64,000 nt of DNA from Bryobacterales bacterium (lineage in GTDB: Bacteria > Acidobacteriota > Terriglobia > Bryobacterales > Bryobacteraceae), in NCBI GenBank assembly GCA_020846745.1, contig JADLDI010000150.1, positions 62,001-126,000 of the forward strand, in the 5' to 3' direction. The number at the start of each line of letters is the position of its first letter. The stretch's first letter is position 1. Of the stretch, positions 41,577 through 49,520 are shown in pieces. The position numbers were made by a program, and so were the translations under genes. Under the pieces are notes generated by a model. The model searched no databases and had not been told where the DNA came from. It saw only the letters and a list, made by a program, of their open reading frames with translations.

Positions 41577-43501
41577 GTGCGCAGCCAGTCCTGGAACATC
41601 AGGGTGGCCCACAGCCCGGCGGACCAATCGACACGCTCGTCCAAATGCTCCTGCCAACGGGTGCGGATCAGCGGGATGTTCAGCATGCCGCTGGATTTGA
41701 GTGAACGCTCGGACAGCAGGTCCTCTGCCCAATCGCGTAGTTCCTGCCTCAGCCACCTTGCGGCGGGAACGGCGAAGCCGCATTTGGGGCGTTCGATTAG
41801 TTGGCGGGGAACGTAGCGGAACAAGACATCGCGCAGGATGAGCTTGCCTTTGTTGTTGCGGGTGAGCCACTCCTCCGGCAGGGTCCAGACGAAGCGGAAC
41901 AGGTCGGGATCGAGGAACGGGGCGCGGCTTTCGAGGCTGACGGCCATGGTGGCGCGGTCTACCTTGACCAGGATGTCGTCCGGCAGATAAGTCATCGTGT
42001 CGGCCAGCATCATGAACCGGAGGTCCAGCTCCGGGCGGTACTTCAGTGGTTTCCAAGGGATATCGTCGAGCGCATCGAAGCCGATGACCGGCGAAGGGTT
42101 GCCTTGCCAGAAAGTGGTCAGTTCCAGGTAGAGCCGGTCGAACGAGTCGATGGCCCAGACTTCGCCTTTATGCCGGATCTTTGAAGGGTTCAATGCCTTG
42201 TCGACAGGGGTGGGCAACTGGCGGCCCAGTTTTTCAAGGCCTGTCGCGGAAAGCGTTCCCGCCCAGACTTTCGTGGCCATGATTGCGGCTTCGCGCGCCA
42301 GTTTGGGGGAACGCTGCAGGCGCGCCCACTTGGCGAGGGTGTCCCAGTATCGGGTATAGCCGGCAAAGAACTCGTCGCCGGCATCGCCGGAGAGGCTCAC
42401 GGTGACACGGCTGCGGGCGACCTTCGAGACGAGATAGGTCGGGATCTGGGAGGAGTCGGCGAAGGGCTCGTCGTACATGTGCGACAGCATGGGTACGACT
42501 CCCAGCAGTTCCTTTTCGCCGACATAGAGCTCCGTATGGTCCGTTCCTAAGTGTTTGGCGACGTCTTTGGCGTATCCGGCCTCGTTGAAATCCTGGTCGT
42601 GGAAGCCGATGGTGAACGTCTTCACAGGCTGGGTGCTGGCGGCCTGCATCATGGCTACGACCATAGACGAATCGACGCCACCGGAGAGGAACGCGCCGAG
42701 GGGCACATCGGACACCATGCGCGACTGGACGATGCCTTTTAGCAGGGTCTCCAGTTCATTGGCGGCGTCTTCGTAGGTTCCGCGGAAGCGGTTCTGCTGC
42801 CCTTCGGCGGCGGTCTTTTCAGCAGACCAGTAAGGAACCACATCGGCGGTCAAGCCATTTGGCGTGGACCGAACGACCAGCAGCGAGGCGACGGGCAGTT
42901 TGCGGGTATTCTTGTAAATCGATAGGGGCGCCGGGATATAGGCGTTGCGGAAGTACTCGGCCAGGGCCATCGGGTCTTTGGTGGAATCGAAAGCCGGGTG
43001 AGCGCGCAGAGCTTTCAGCTCAGAACCGAACAGGAGTGTGTCGCTCGAGAGTTGGTAGTAGACGGGCTTCTCGCCGAAGCGGTCGCGCGCTAAATAGAGG
43101 ATGCGCTGTTCGCGGTCCCAAACGGCAAAGGCAAACATGCCGTTGAAGCGCTCGGTGGCGCGGATGACACCCCAGCGTTCGAAGGCGGCGAGCATGACTT
43201 CCGTGTCGGACCCGCTTTTATAATGAACGCCGTCGCCCAAGTCCTTCTTGACCTGCTGGAAGTTGTAGATTTCGCCGTTGAAACTGATCCAGAACCGGCC
43301 GGTGTGGGACGGCATGGGTTGGTTGCCGTGTTCCGAGACATCAAGGATGGATAAGCGGCGGTGAGCGAGGGCAACGCCGGACTCGTCATCAAGCCAGACG
43401 CCCTGGTTGTCGGGACCGCGATGCGGCATTGCGGCGGCCATTTTGGCGGCGATTTCTTTGTCGGCGCGCCCCCGAGCCCAGTAGCCAGCGATTCCGCACA
43501 T
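41573..43501 (-). CDS. asnB: Glutamine-hydrolysing asparagine synthetase
   Basis: 642 residues. Cys2 is the nucleophile of the glutaminase domain (MCGIAGYWARG), with RGPD, SFNGEIYNF and GSDTEV ammonia-domain motifs. The synthetase domain has the PP-loop SGGVDSS at 273-279 and YTRYWDTL, RVTVSLSGDAGDEFFAGY. It converts aspartate and glutamine to asparagine with ATP, or acts similarly in surface-polysaccharide modification, as many AsnB paralogues do. GGGAAAGGT lies before the ATG. No biosynthetic cluster surrounds it. Confidence 0.95.
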   Translation of the reverse strand: MCGIAGYWARGRADKEIAAKMAAAMPHRGPDNQGVWLDDESGVALAHRRLSILDVSEHGNQPMPSHTGRFWISFNGEIYNFQQVKKDLGDGVHYKSGSDTEVMLAAFERWGVIRATERFNGMFAFAVWDREQRILYLARDRFGEKPVYYQLSSDTLLFGSELKALRAHPAFDSTKDPMALAEYFRNAYIPAPLSIYKNTRKLPVASLLVVRSTPNGLTADVVPYWSAEKTAAEGQQNRFRGTYEDAANELETLLKGIVQSRMVSDVPLGAFLSGGVDSSMVVAMMQAASTQPVKTFTIGFHDQDFNEAGYAKDVAKHLGTDHTELYVGEKELLGVVPMLSHMYDEPFADSSQIPTYLVSKVARSRVTVSLSGDAGDEFFAGYTRYWDTLAKWARLQRSPKLAREAAIMATKVWAGTLSATGLEKLGRQLPTPVDKALNPSKIRHKGEVWAIDSFDRLYLELTTFWQGNPSPVIGFDALDDIPWKPLKYRPELDLRFMMLADTMTYLPDDILVKVDRATMAVSLESRAPFLDPDLFRFVWTLPEEWLTRNNKGKLILRDVLFRYVPRQLIERPKCGFAVPAARWLRQELRDWAEDLLSERSLKSSGMLNIPLIRTRWQEHLDERVDWSAGLWATLMFQDWLRT

Positions 43502-43603
43502 ACCTTTCCCTAGGCTAACGTATCGGCTGCTGTCGGCCGGATCAGGCGATATCCTCAGAGGATTGATACGCCGCGTGGAGAGGGTATTATGCTCGCCGCC
43601 AGG

Positions 43604-44458
43604 TCAAGGTGCGCTCTTCGCGGTAGGCGTTTCGGGTTCGGCGGTAGCAACGACCCGGGAATCGGCACTGAAGCGGCGGTAATCTTCCCAGTGGGTTTCG
43701 ATTTCGAGATCGTACTTTTTCACCATCGCGACCCGGGCGAAGCCACGGATGTGGGCTTTGCGAGGGAGCCAAACGTCGTCGTTCACCTTGACCTGTTCGA
43801 ACGTCAGACGTGTCCCAGGGTATAGTTTGAAGAGCATAAACCCGTAAGAGAAGGTGTCGATCACCTCGGCATCGACTTTCACCCAGCGGTAATCGGCCTT
43901 TGTAATCCAGAGCGTTCCGCGGATCTTGGGCAGGATTTTGGCGCGGGCGGTTTTGGGGCGGTAGCCGGGTTTGGGCTCTGCCTGAATGACCCAGGCGGGA
44001 AAACCGGAGACGATTTCGTCTCGCAAAAGCTTGAAATCAAAGGCGTCAGCGATCTCGCGGCGCACCTGGCGTTCTTCCTCAAGATCCTTTTTATCCTGTT
44101 CCTCACGTTTGGCGCGATCGCGCTCGGATTCGCAGGCGCGCTTGGCCATCTCGCGATCGAGCTTCTCTTTTTGTTTATGCTCGTCATCCGTTGTAAGCGG
44201 TTTACCGTCCTTCGCGATCAGGCGCGAGTAAGGCTGACCATAGAGAATGGTGACTTCAAACGTCTTGTATTCATCTGATGTCGCAACACTGCCGTTGTAC
44301 TGCTTTTCTCGCGTGTGCCGGATGAAGGTGTAGTTGCGGCGCGCTTCGAGGTCGCGCCAGTCGCGGGAGACAGATCGTAAGACGATTTCGCGAAGGTCGA
44401 TTGTGCTCTGCGCGAGGCCGACGACCTGAGATATCAGACAAATGACGATCAGTCTCAT
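43604..44458 (-). CDS. Secreted protein of unknown function (lipoprotein-carrier-like fold possible)
   Basis: 284 residues. A short signal peptide (MRLIVICLISQVVGLAQS) is followed by NYTFIRHTREKQYNGSV, a charged helical insertion (residues about 95-135, rich in Lys, Glu and Arg) and beta-rich sequence (GTLWITKADYRWVKVDAEVI, VNDDVWLPRKAHIRGFARV, YDLEIETHWEDYRRFS). The pattern of strands with W-L-P and Y-R-R-F resembles periplasmic outer-membrane lipoprotein-sorting-like proteins common in acidobacteria. No close family is assigned. It lies 102 bases upstream of asnB on the same strand. Confidence 0.65.
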   Translation of the reverse strand: MRLIVICLISQVVGLAQSTIDLREIVLRSVSRDWRDLEARRNYTFIRHTREKQYNGSVATSDEYKTFEVTILYGQPYSRLIAKDGKPLTTDDEHKQKEKLDREMAKRACESERDRAKREEQDKKDLEEERQVRREIADAFDFKLLRDEIVSGFPAWVIQAEPKPGYRPKTARAKILPKIRGTLWITKADYRWVKVDAEVIDTFSYGFMLFKLYPGTRLTFEQVKVNDDVWLPRKAHIRGFARVAMVKKYDLEIETHWEDYRRFSADSRVVATAEPETPTAKSAP

Positions 44459-44696
44459 GGCGATGTGAACAGATGGACGTGGGAGGGGGCCGGAGAGGTG
44501 CGGGTGTTTGCGGGGAATTTGTCTGACGGTCGGAGGGCGAAAATAAGCGAAATAGTGCGCAATTCGCTTCGTTTCGCATTATTGCCTTGTTTGACGCTAC
44601 GAATTCGTTGGGGAGACTCGGTATAGTGGAGCAACTTGACCTCGACATGGGCCGGCAGAGGTTCTGGAGGAGTCCCAGTCCTCTACCGGCTCCGAA

Positions 44697-46622
44697 TCAC
44701 TTCTGGTCAAACAATTCAGACCTATAGACCAATTCACCTTTGAAGAGGATGCTTGCAATTCGCTCAGTCGCTGCGATATCCACCAGCGGGTTGCCATCAA
44801 TGATGACGACCGTAGCATCCGCCCCCGGCCGAAGAGTTCCGATTCGCTCGCTCGCGCGGAGGAGCGCTGCAGGTCGCGAAGTCGCCGCTTGCAACGTAGC
44901 AGCGATCGGAACTCCGGCATCGACCCAGAGTTTCAGCTCGCGGTGAATGGCCGGGCCATGGAACAGGCCGACGTTGCCGGAACCGGTGCCTGCGGCTAAG
45001 GGGACACGAGCCCGCCAGGCACGAATCAGGTTTTCGCGGGCTGCGGCCATCATCTTCCCGGCCACAGGACCGAGGCGGGCTCCGGGCGTGTTCCCGCCGA
45101 GAAAAGCGGCACGGGCAGGCTCCAGAAACTCAGGTTTTACCACCTGCTGAACCATAGGGATATTGAGGAAGTCGGCACGCTTCTCTGATCCGGCCACGAG
45201 TGCTTCCACATAGGCGAGCCTGGGGATAAAGAAAGTTCCCTCTTTCGCCATTTTGTCGAACAGGTCATTGGGCAATGGTTCGAGTGGGGGGTCGGATTCG
45301 ATAGATTTGGGACCAGCAATAAACAGTTCCGCGCCGAGCAAAGATCCAGGATTCACGGTTTTACGAACGTCGAGTATCGCCGGATCGGCGTCGCCTACGT
45401 TTCGCACGGTGGTGACACCGGAATAGAGGTAAGCGGCCAGGGCGCGCTCGATGCCGCGCTTCCGATCGGGTACGGATGAGTGGCCGAATACCCCGCCTGA
45501 CGCGGGCAGTTGTACGTACGCGTCGATCAGGCCGGGGATGACAGTCTTACCGGCGGCTTCGAGCACTTCGGCGTTCAACCCGTCGGCGTTCGGGGGGGCG
45601 GTGGCCATCAACTGCTCGATTTTGCCGTTGCGGACGAGGATTGCGCCATTGACGAGGACTTTCCCGTCGCCGGTGAAGATGGTGGCTCCGCGGATGAGGC
45701 GGGCCTGAGAGCGGCGAATCTGGCGGTCAAGTTGTTTAGCTTCGTTAATGTGGTCGCGACTGTAGGCCTGATAGGTACCTAATAAGATGAAGGGCAACAG
45801 GACGGCGGCCACCCAGGCCTTGGCGCGTGGCCCGACCTTTTCTTCTTTTTCCCAGCGAAAGATTTTCGAAGAAATGAAAACGGCCAGCACCGTGGTGAGC
45901 AGCAAAGCGCCGACGGGTTGGGGATTTGCGGCCAAGCCTTCGGCCCGGAGCATGACATGGTGAATGCCGCTGTTCAGATAGGAGGCGGGCATGAATTGCG
46001 AAACGATTTGGGCGGAGACGGGCATGGAGGAGATGGGGAAGGTCGCACCGCTCAGGAAGAGCATGGGCATGTAGAGGAGCTGGACCAGTACATTCGATTC
46101 GGCGGCGGAGTTGGCAACGGCGGCGATGATGAGTCCGATGGCACGGAACGCAAAGCAACCGAGCGTGACTACGACGAGGAGCGAGAGGGGCTCGCTGGGC
46201 AGGGGTATCTGATAGATGAAGTGGCTAAGCAGGATGATGAGGACGGCCGAGGGCAGGTAGAGTATCCAACCGGTGATGATGGAGGCGATCAGGATCGGCA
46301 GGGGCGTAATGGGGGCAACGCGATAGCGGCGGAGGATACCGGTTTCGCGTTCGGTGACCGCACGCAGGCCGGCGCCGAAGAGGCCGCTGCCGAGGATGCC
46401 GAGGACGATGACCATCGAGACGACGCGGGTCATGGCGGCGCCCACGCCACGTCCACCCATAAAGGCTCCGAAGCCGAAGAAGAAGACCAGGGGAAAGATG
46501 TAGTTGAAGAACAGGACGGCGCGTTCGCGCGCGGCGAGGCGCAACTGGATGCGAGTGAGTGCGGAACAGGCGCGGAGGAACTGGGTGAAGGTGTATTTAG
46601 CGGGCAGTTGGTTGGGCATCAT
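44697..46622 (-). CDS. ABC-2 permease fused to a degenerate amidohydrolase
   Basis: 641 residues. Residues 1-255 form an ABC-2 type permease with six membrane segments (NYIFPLVFFFGFGAFMGG, MVIVLGILGSGLFGAGLRAV, TERETGILRRYRVAP and onwards). A seventh helix (AWVAAVLLPFILLGTYQAY) leads to an amidohydrolase domain from about 300 to the end. The fold motifs are present (GKTVIPGLIDA, GVTTVRNVGD, ATSRPAALL, GADATVVIIDGNPLVDIA). The metal-binding HxH has become Tyr369-x-Gln371 (DAYVQL), and the usual GTD reads GTG near residue 545. The domain is therefore probably inactive and should face the periplasm. The ATPase partner lies 18 bases upstream. Confidence 0.9.
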   Translation of the reverse strand: MMPNQLPAKYTFTQFLRACSALTRIQLRLAARERAVLFFNYIFPLVFFFGFGAFMGGRGVGAAMTRVVSMVIVLGILGSGLFGAGLRAVTERETGILRRYRVAPITPLPILIASIITGWILYLPSAVLIILLSHFIYQIPLPSEPLSLLVVVTLGCFAFRAIGLIIAAVANSAAESNVLVQLLYMPMLFLSGATFPISSMPVSAQIVSQFMPASYLNSGIHHVMLRAEGLAANPQPVGALLLTTVLAVFISSKIFRWEKEEKVGPRAKAWVAAVLLPFILLGTYQAYSRDHINEAKQLDRQIRRSQARLIRGATIFTGDGKVLVNGAILVRNGKIEQLMATAPPNADGLNAEVLEAAGKTVIPGLIDAYVQLPASGGVFGHSSVPDRKRGIERALAAYLYSGVTTVRNVGDADPAILDVRKTVNPGSLLGAELFIAGPKSIESDPPLEPLPNDLFDKMAKEGTFFIPRLAYVEALVAGSEKRADFLNIPMVQQVVKPEFLEPARAAFLGGNTPGARLGPVAGKMMAAARENLIRAWRARVPLAAGTGSGNVGLFHGPAIHRELKLWVDAGVPIAATLQAATSRPAALLRASERIGTLRPGADATVVIIDGNPLVDIAATERIASILFKGELVYRSELFDQK

Positions 46623-46640
46623 TGGTTGGCATCAAGGGAA

Positions 46641-47567
46641 TTACTCGCGCAACCTCTTTCCGGTGAGTTCGATGAAGACGTCTTCGAGAGTGGGGCGTTT
46701 CAAGTGGATGTCGGTTAGCTCAATCCCCTGCTGGTCGACCCACTTCACGAGTTCCACGATGGCCTTAGCGGGCTGAGCAGAGGAGACGGTAAGGGTGCGG
46801 CGATCGGCGGAGATGGCGACGCGTTCGCCGACAGCGGGGGGATCGCCTTCAGCGAGCGGTTGCTCGCAGACCACTTCGATGTGGGAATGGCCGAGGGTTT
46901 GGCCTTTGATCTCGCGCGGAGTGCCGATGGCGATGATGCGGCCCTCGTCGACGATGGCGACGCGATCGCAGAGGCGCTCGGCTTCTTCGATGTAGTGAGT
47001 GGTGAGCAGCAGGGTGCGCTGATCGCCCTTGAGCTCTTCGATGAATTTATAGATTTCGAGGCGCACCTGGGGGTCGAGGCCGGTAGTGGGTTCGTCGAGA
47101 AAGACGAGGTGCGGATCGTTGAGCATGGCCATGGCGAGGGCGAGGCGCTGCTTCTGGCCGCCAGACAGGGTTTGGTAGTAGGCGTTGCGTTTGTCCCAGA
47201 GTTGCATGCGGCGCAGAACGTTGTCGCCGTCAACGTGACGGGAGTAGAAGGCTTGGAAAAGCTCGATGGCTTCGCGGACGGTGACTTTGTCGGGCAGGTT
47301 GGTGGACTGGAGCGCGACGCCGATGCGGTCTTTAACTTCGAGCACCTGCACGGCGGGGTCGAGACCGAGGACGCGGACTTCGCCGGCGGAGCGTTGGCGA
47401 AGGCCTTCGAGGATTTCTACTGTCGTAGTCTTACCTGCTCCATTGGGACCGAGGAGGCCGAAGACTTCACCGGTTTGGACCTCAAAACCGATACCGCGGA
47501 CGGCTTCGAAATCGCCGTAGGACTTGCGGAGGCCGCGGACCTCTATGGCCGGCGCGGTGGTGCTCAT
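46641..47567 (-). CDS. ABC transporter ATP-binding protein (ABC-2 exporter type)
   Basis: 308 residues. Walker A is LLGPNGAGKTTT, the signature LSGGQKQRLALAMAM, Walker B LVFLDEPTTGLDP, and the switch His in LLTTHYIEEAERL. The C-terminal extension of about 85 residues is typical for drug and polysaccharide exporters with ABC-2 permeases. It pairs with the permease-amidohydrolase fusion downstream. Its start overlaps the stop of a 34-residue upstream ORF by four bases. Confidence 0.95.
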   Translation of the reverse strand: MSTTAPAIEVRGLRKSYGDFEAVRGIGFEVQTGEVFGLLGPNGAGKTTTVEILEGLRQRSAGEVRVLGLDPAVQVLEVKDRIGVALQSTNLPDKVTVREAIELFQAFYSRHVDGDNVLRRMQLWDKRNAYYQTLSGGQKQRLALAMAMLNDPHLVFLDEPTTGLDPQVRLEIYKFIEELKGDQRTLLLTTHYIEEAERLCDRVAIVDEGRIIAIGTPREIKGQTLGHSHIEVVCEQPLAEGDPPAVGERVAISADRRTLTVSSAQPAKAIVELVKWVDQQGIELTDIHLKRPTLEDVFIELTGKRLRE

Positions 47568-47668
47568 TGAGCGGCCAGCCAGCGCAGGGAAGCGGCGATG
47601 GCACCCGATTGCGCGACGAGGGGCGCAAGGAATGGCACGATAGCCAGCACGGCCGCGGCGACCTTCAT
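47564..47668 (-). CDS. 34-residue hydrophobic peptide coupled to the ABC gene
   Basis: The ORF runs from ATG 47668 to a TGA that overlaps the ABC ATPase start (ATGA). The peptide begins MKVAAAVLAIVPFLAPLVAQ and ends LRWLAAQ: one hydrophobic segment with a single N-terminal Lys. AGGAGC lies 11 bases upstream. It fills the space between the DJ-1/PfpI stop (47673) and the ABC start. It could be a real microprotein of the transporter or a ribosome-loading leader. Small size limits certainty. Confidence 0.45.
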   Translation of the reverse strand: MKVAAAVLAIVPFLAPLVAQSGAIAASLRWLAAQ

Positions 47669-47672
47669 GCGC

Positions 47673-48203
47673 TTATTTTGCTCCTGTCAGGACAGCAATG
47701 GAAGCGCGGCAGAAGGCGGGGAGATCGTCGGGCTTGCGCGAGGTGACGAGGTTGCGGTCGACCACGACTTCAGCGTCTTCCCACGTTGCGCCGGCGTTGA
47801 TCATGTCGTCTTTGATGGCAAAGAAGGAAGTGACGCGGCGGCCTTTGAGCATGTCGTGGGCGGAGCAGAGACACCAGCCGCCGTGGCAGATGGCGGCAAT
47901 GAGTTTGCCTTGCGCGTTGATATCGGCGATGAGTTGGTTGGCTTTGGGGTGACGGCGGATATGGTCGGGCGCGTAGCCGCCGGGGGCGACGAGACCATCG
48001 AAGTCCGCTGCCGAGACTTCGTCGTAAGATTTGTCGGCCACGCAGGGGTAGCCCAGTTTCGACGGGTACGTTGCGCCGGCTTTCGCGCCGACGGTAACTA
48101 CTTCCGCGCCGGCTTCGCGGAAGCGGTAGAGCGGATACCAGATTTCCATTTCCTGGTAGGCCTGGTCCACCAGAATGGCGATACGTTTCCCTTTGAGTTC
48201 CAT
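47673..48203 (-). CDS. DJ-1/PfpI-family protein
   Basis: 176 residues from ATG 48203. The nucleophile is Cys106 in AAICHGGW, with Glu18 in the YQEME stretch and His107 next to the Cys as in the PfpI/YhbO group. DFDGLVAPGGYAPDHIR is the typical middle motif. Members act as glyoxalases, deglycases or proteases under carbonyl stress; the specific role here is not decided by sequence. It is divergent from the terC leader and is the first gene of a possible operon with the ABC exporter. Confidence 0.9.
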   Translation of the reverse strand: MELKGKRIAILVDQAYQEMEIWYPLYRFREAGAEVVTVGAKAGATYPSKLGYPCVADKSYDEVSAADFDGLVAPGGYAPDHIRRHPKANQLIADINAQGKLIAAICHGGWCLCSAHDMLKGRRVTSFFAIKDDMINAGATWEDAEVVVDRNLVTSRKPDDLPAFCRASIAVLTGAK

Positions 48204-48260
48204 GGTGAGTATTGTACCGACGCCACTTTTTTTCTGCTTCCCTGAAGGTTTAGATTTCTT

Positions 48261-48266
48261 TATACT
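48261..48266 (+). promoter_or_regulatory. Probable -10 box of the terC leader transcript
   Basis: TATACT at 48261-48266 lies so that transcription would begin near 48273, ten bases before the riboswitch. The -35 region (around 48238-48243) is a poor match to TTGACA. Confidence 0.45.
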
Positions 48267-48282
48267 GGTGAATGAGATCGGC

Positions 48283-48392
48283 GTAAGGGGAGTAGGTCGC
48301 CAAAGCTGGTCTGGTGTGTTCGTCAACACGTTTGCGCTTGAATTGCGGAAGCCGGACCACCAGCGCGGTTAACGTCCACGGATCGAGACCTT
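48283..48392 (+). ncRNA. yybP-ykoY (manganese) riboswitch aptamer
   Basis: The three conserved blocks of this class appear in order: GGGGAGTAG (48287-48295), TCGTCAACAC (48320-48329) and GAGACCTT (48385-48392). P1 forms from AAGG next to the first block and CCTT at the end, and another helix from GCTGGT and ACCAGC. These RNAs bind Mn2+ at the junction of two internal loops and switch on exporters of the TerC/Alx and MntP families. Here terC follows, as in many bacteria. Recognised from memory of the consensus. Confidence 0.88.
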
Positions 48393-48435
48393 CAAAAACG
48401 CCGCCTGGAGTGGCGCGTTTTGAGTCTCGATTTTT
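48382..48435 (+). terminator. Intrinsic terminator of the riboswitch expression platform
   Basis: ATCGAGAC (48382-48389) pairs with GTCTCGAT (48424-48431), and inside, AAAACG (48395-48400) with CGTTTT (48416-48421) and CGCC (48402-48405) with GGCG (48412-48415). A T-run follows (48431-48435). The left arm takes GAGAC from the aptamer's closing region, so aptamer and terminator exclude each other. This predicts transcription read-through when the metal is bound. Confidence 0.8.
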
Positions 48436-48454
48436 CAGTTTTGGGAGGCTTTAT

Positions 48455-48517
48455 ATGGCTTACGGCCGAGCGTCGGTTCATTATCTCTGCTGCTGTCATG
48501 CGGAGTGTGCCGCATGA
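48455..48517 (+). CDS. 20-residue Cys-rich leader peptide upstream of terC
   Basis: ATG 48455 is preceded by a strong GGGAGG (48443-48448). The peptide is MAYGRASVHYLCCCHAECAA, with Cys at codons 12, 13, 14 and 18 and His at 9 and 15. Its TGA (48515-48517) overlaps the terC ATG (48514-48516), so the two are translationally coupled. Cys runs in leader ORFs are known attenuators that sense charged tRNA-Cys in mycobacteria, and short CCC/His leader ORFs respond to copper in some proteobacteria. Which signal acts here is unknown. The strong ribosome-binding site and overlap make translation likely. Confidence 0.75.
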   Translation: MAYGRASVHYLCCCHAECAA

Positions 48518-48518
48518 C
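48495..48518 (+). promoter_or_regulatory. Hairpin sequestering the terC start codon
   Basis: GTCATGCGG (48495-48503) and CCGCATGAC (48510-48518) are perfectly complementary around a six-base loop. The terC ATG (48514-48516) is inside the right arm, and part of its GGAG ribosome-binding site (48502-48505) is in the left arm and loop. The left arm starts directly after the third Cys codon of the leader peptide. A ribosome translating or paused there would open the stem. Confidence 0.75.
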
Positions 48519-49497
48519 GGAGCTTTTCCCTTTTGCGAGTTACTGGTGGTTTTACGCCGGGTTCACGGCGCTGGTGCTGGTGCTGCTGGCGCTGGACTTA
48601 GGTGTATTTCATCGCGACGACCATGTGGTGTCGTTGCGCGAGGCGACGATCTGGACAGCGATCTGGGTAACGGGCGCACTGCTTTTCAACGCGGGGCTTT
48701 ATTACTACGCGACCGACAAGTTTGGCGAGGAAGTAGGGCGAAGGGTCGGGCTGGAGTTCCTGGCCGGCTATCTGGTGGAAGAGTCGCTGTCGGTGGACAA
48801 CATTTTTGTGTTCATCATGTTGTTCCGGTATTTCGCGATTCCGCCGATTTACCAGCACCGGATCCTGTTTTTCGGCATTTTGGGCGCGATCTTCTTTCGG
48901 GCGATCTTCATCGCGCTGGGCGCGGTGCTGATGCAGTATCACTGGGTGGTGATCCTGTTCGGGGTGTTTCTGATCTTCACGGGCGCGAAGATGCTGTTCT
49001 CGAAGGATGAGTCGGTGCATCCGTCGGAGAATCCGCTGCTGAAGCTGATGCGGCGGTTTCTACCCGTGACCAACCATTTCCACGGACACGACTTTTTTGC
49101 GCGGGTGAACGGGGTGTTGGCGGCTACGCCGTTGCTGGTGACGCTGCTGGTGGTGGAGACGACGGATATCGTGTTCGCGCTCGACTCGGTGCCGGCGGTT
49201 TACGGGTTGACCAAGGAACCGCTGATTGTGTTTACGTCGAACATCTTCGCGATACTCGGGTTGCGATCGATGTACTTTGTGCTGGCCGACGCCATCGACC
49301 GGTTCCACCTGTTAAAACACGGGGTGGCGCTGGTGCTGGTGTTTGTGGGGCTGAAGATGTCGCTGTTTGCGGGGTTGCCGATTGTGGTGTCGCTCGCGGT
49401 GATCTGCGTGGTTTTGGCGGGGTCGATCGTATTATCGTTCATGGTGGCAAAGAAACCGGTAGTGGCGGCCGAGATGGAGCCGGACCCGAACAATTAA
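48514..49497 (+). CDS. terC: TerC/Alx-family membrane protein, probable Mn2+ exporter
   Basis: 327 residues from ATG 48514 (GTG 48505 is in the loop of the hairpin and less likely). About nine membrane segments carry the family's acidic motifs: VEESLSVDNIFVF and VVETTDIVFALDSVPAV, each with a DN or D-S pair that probably binds metal. NHFHGHDFF is typical of the Alx group. Members export manganese, partly for metalation of secreted enzymes. The Mn2+ riboswitch, the Cys-rich leader and the start-codon hairpin upstream point to tight control. nfo and leuS follow on the same strand with small gaps. Confidence 0.94.
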   Translation: MTELFPFASYWWFYAGFTALVLVLLALDLGVFHRDDHVVSLREATIWTAIWVTGALLFNAGLYYYATDKFGEEVGRRVGLEFLAGYLVEESLSVDNIFVFIMLFRYFAIPPIYQHRILFFGILGAIFFRAIFIALGAVLMQYHWVVILFGVFLIFTGAKMLFSKDESVHPSENPLLKLMRRFLPVTNHFHGHDFFARVNGVLAATPLLVTLLVVETTDIVFALDSVPAVYGLTKEPLIVFTSNIFAILGLRSMYFVLADAIDRFHLLKHGVALVLVFVGLKMSLFAGLPIVVSLAVICVVLAGSIVLSFMVAKKPVVAAEMEPDPNN

Positions 49498-49520
49498 GAT
49501 TAAGGGTCCCCTGCAGACTC

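Noticed and set aside
45918-46718. Gly/Glu/Asp-rich plus-strand frame opposite the ABC permease
   Set aside because: It is the antisense of membrane helices and has no domain features; the permease reading is clear.
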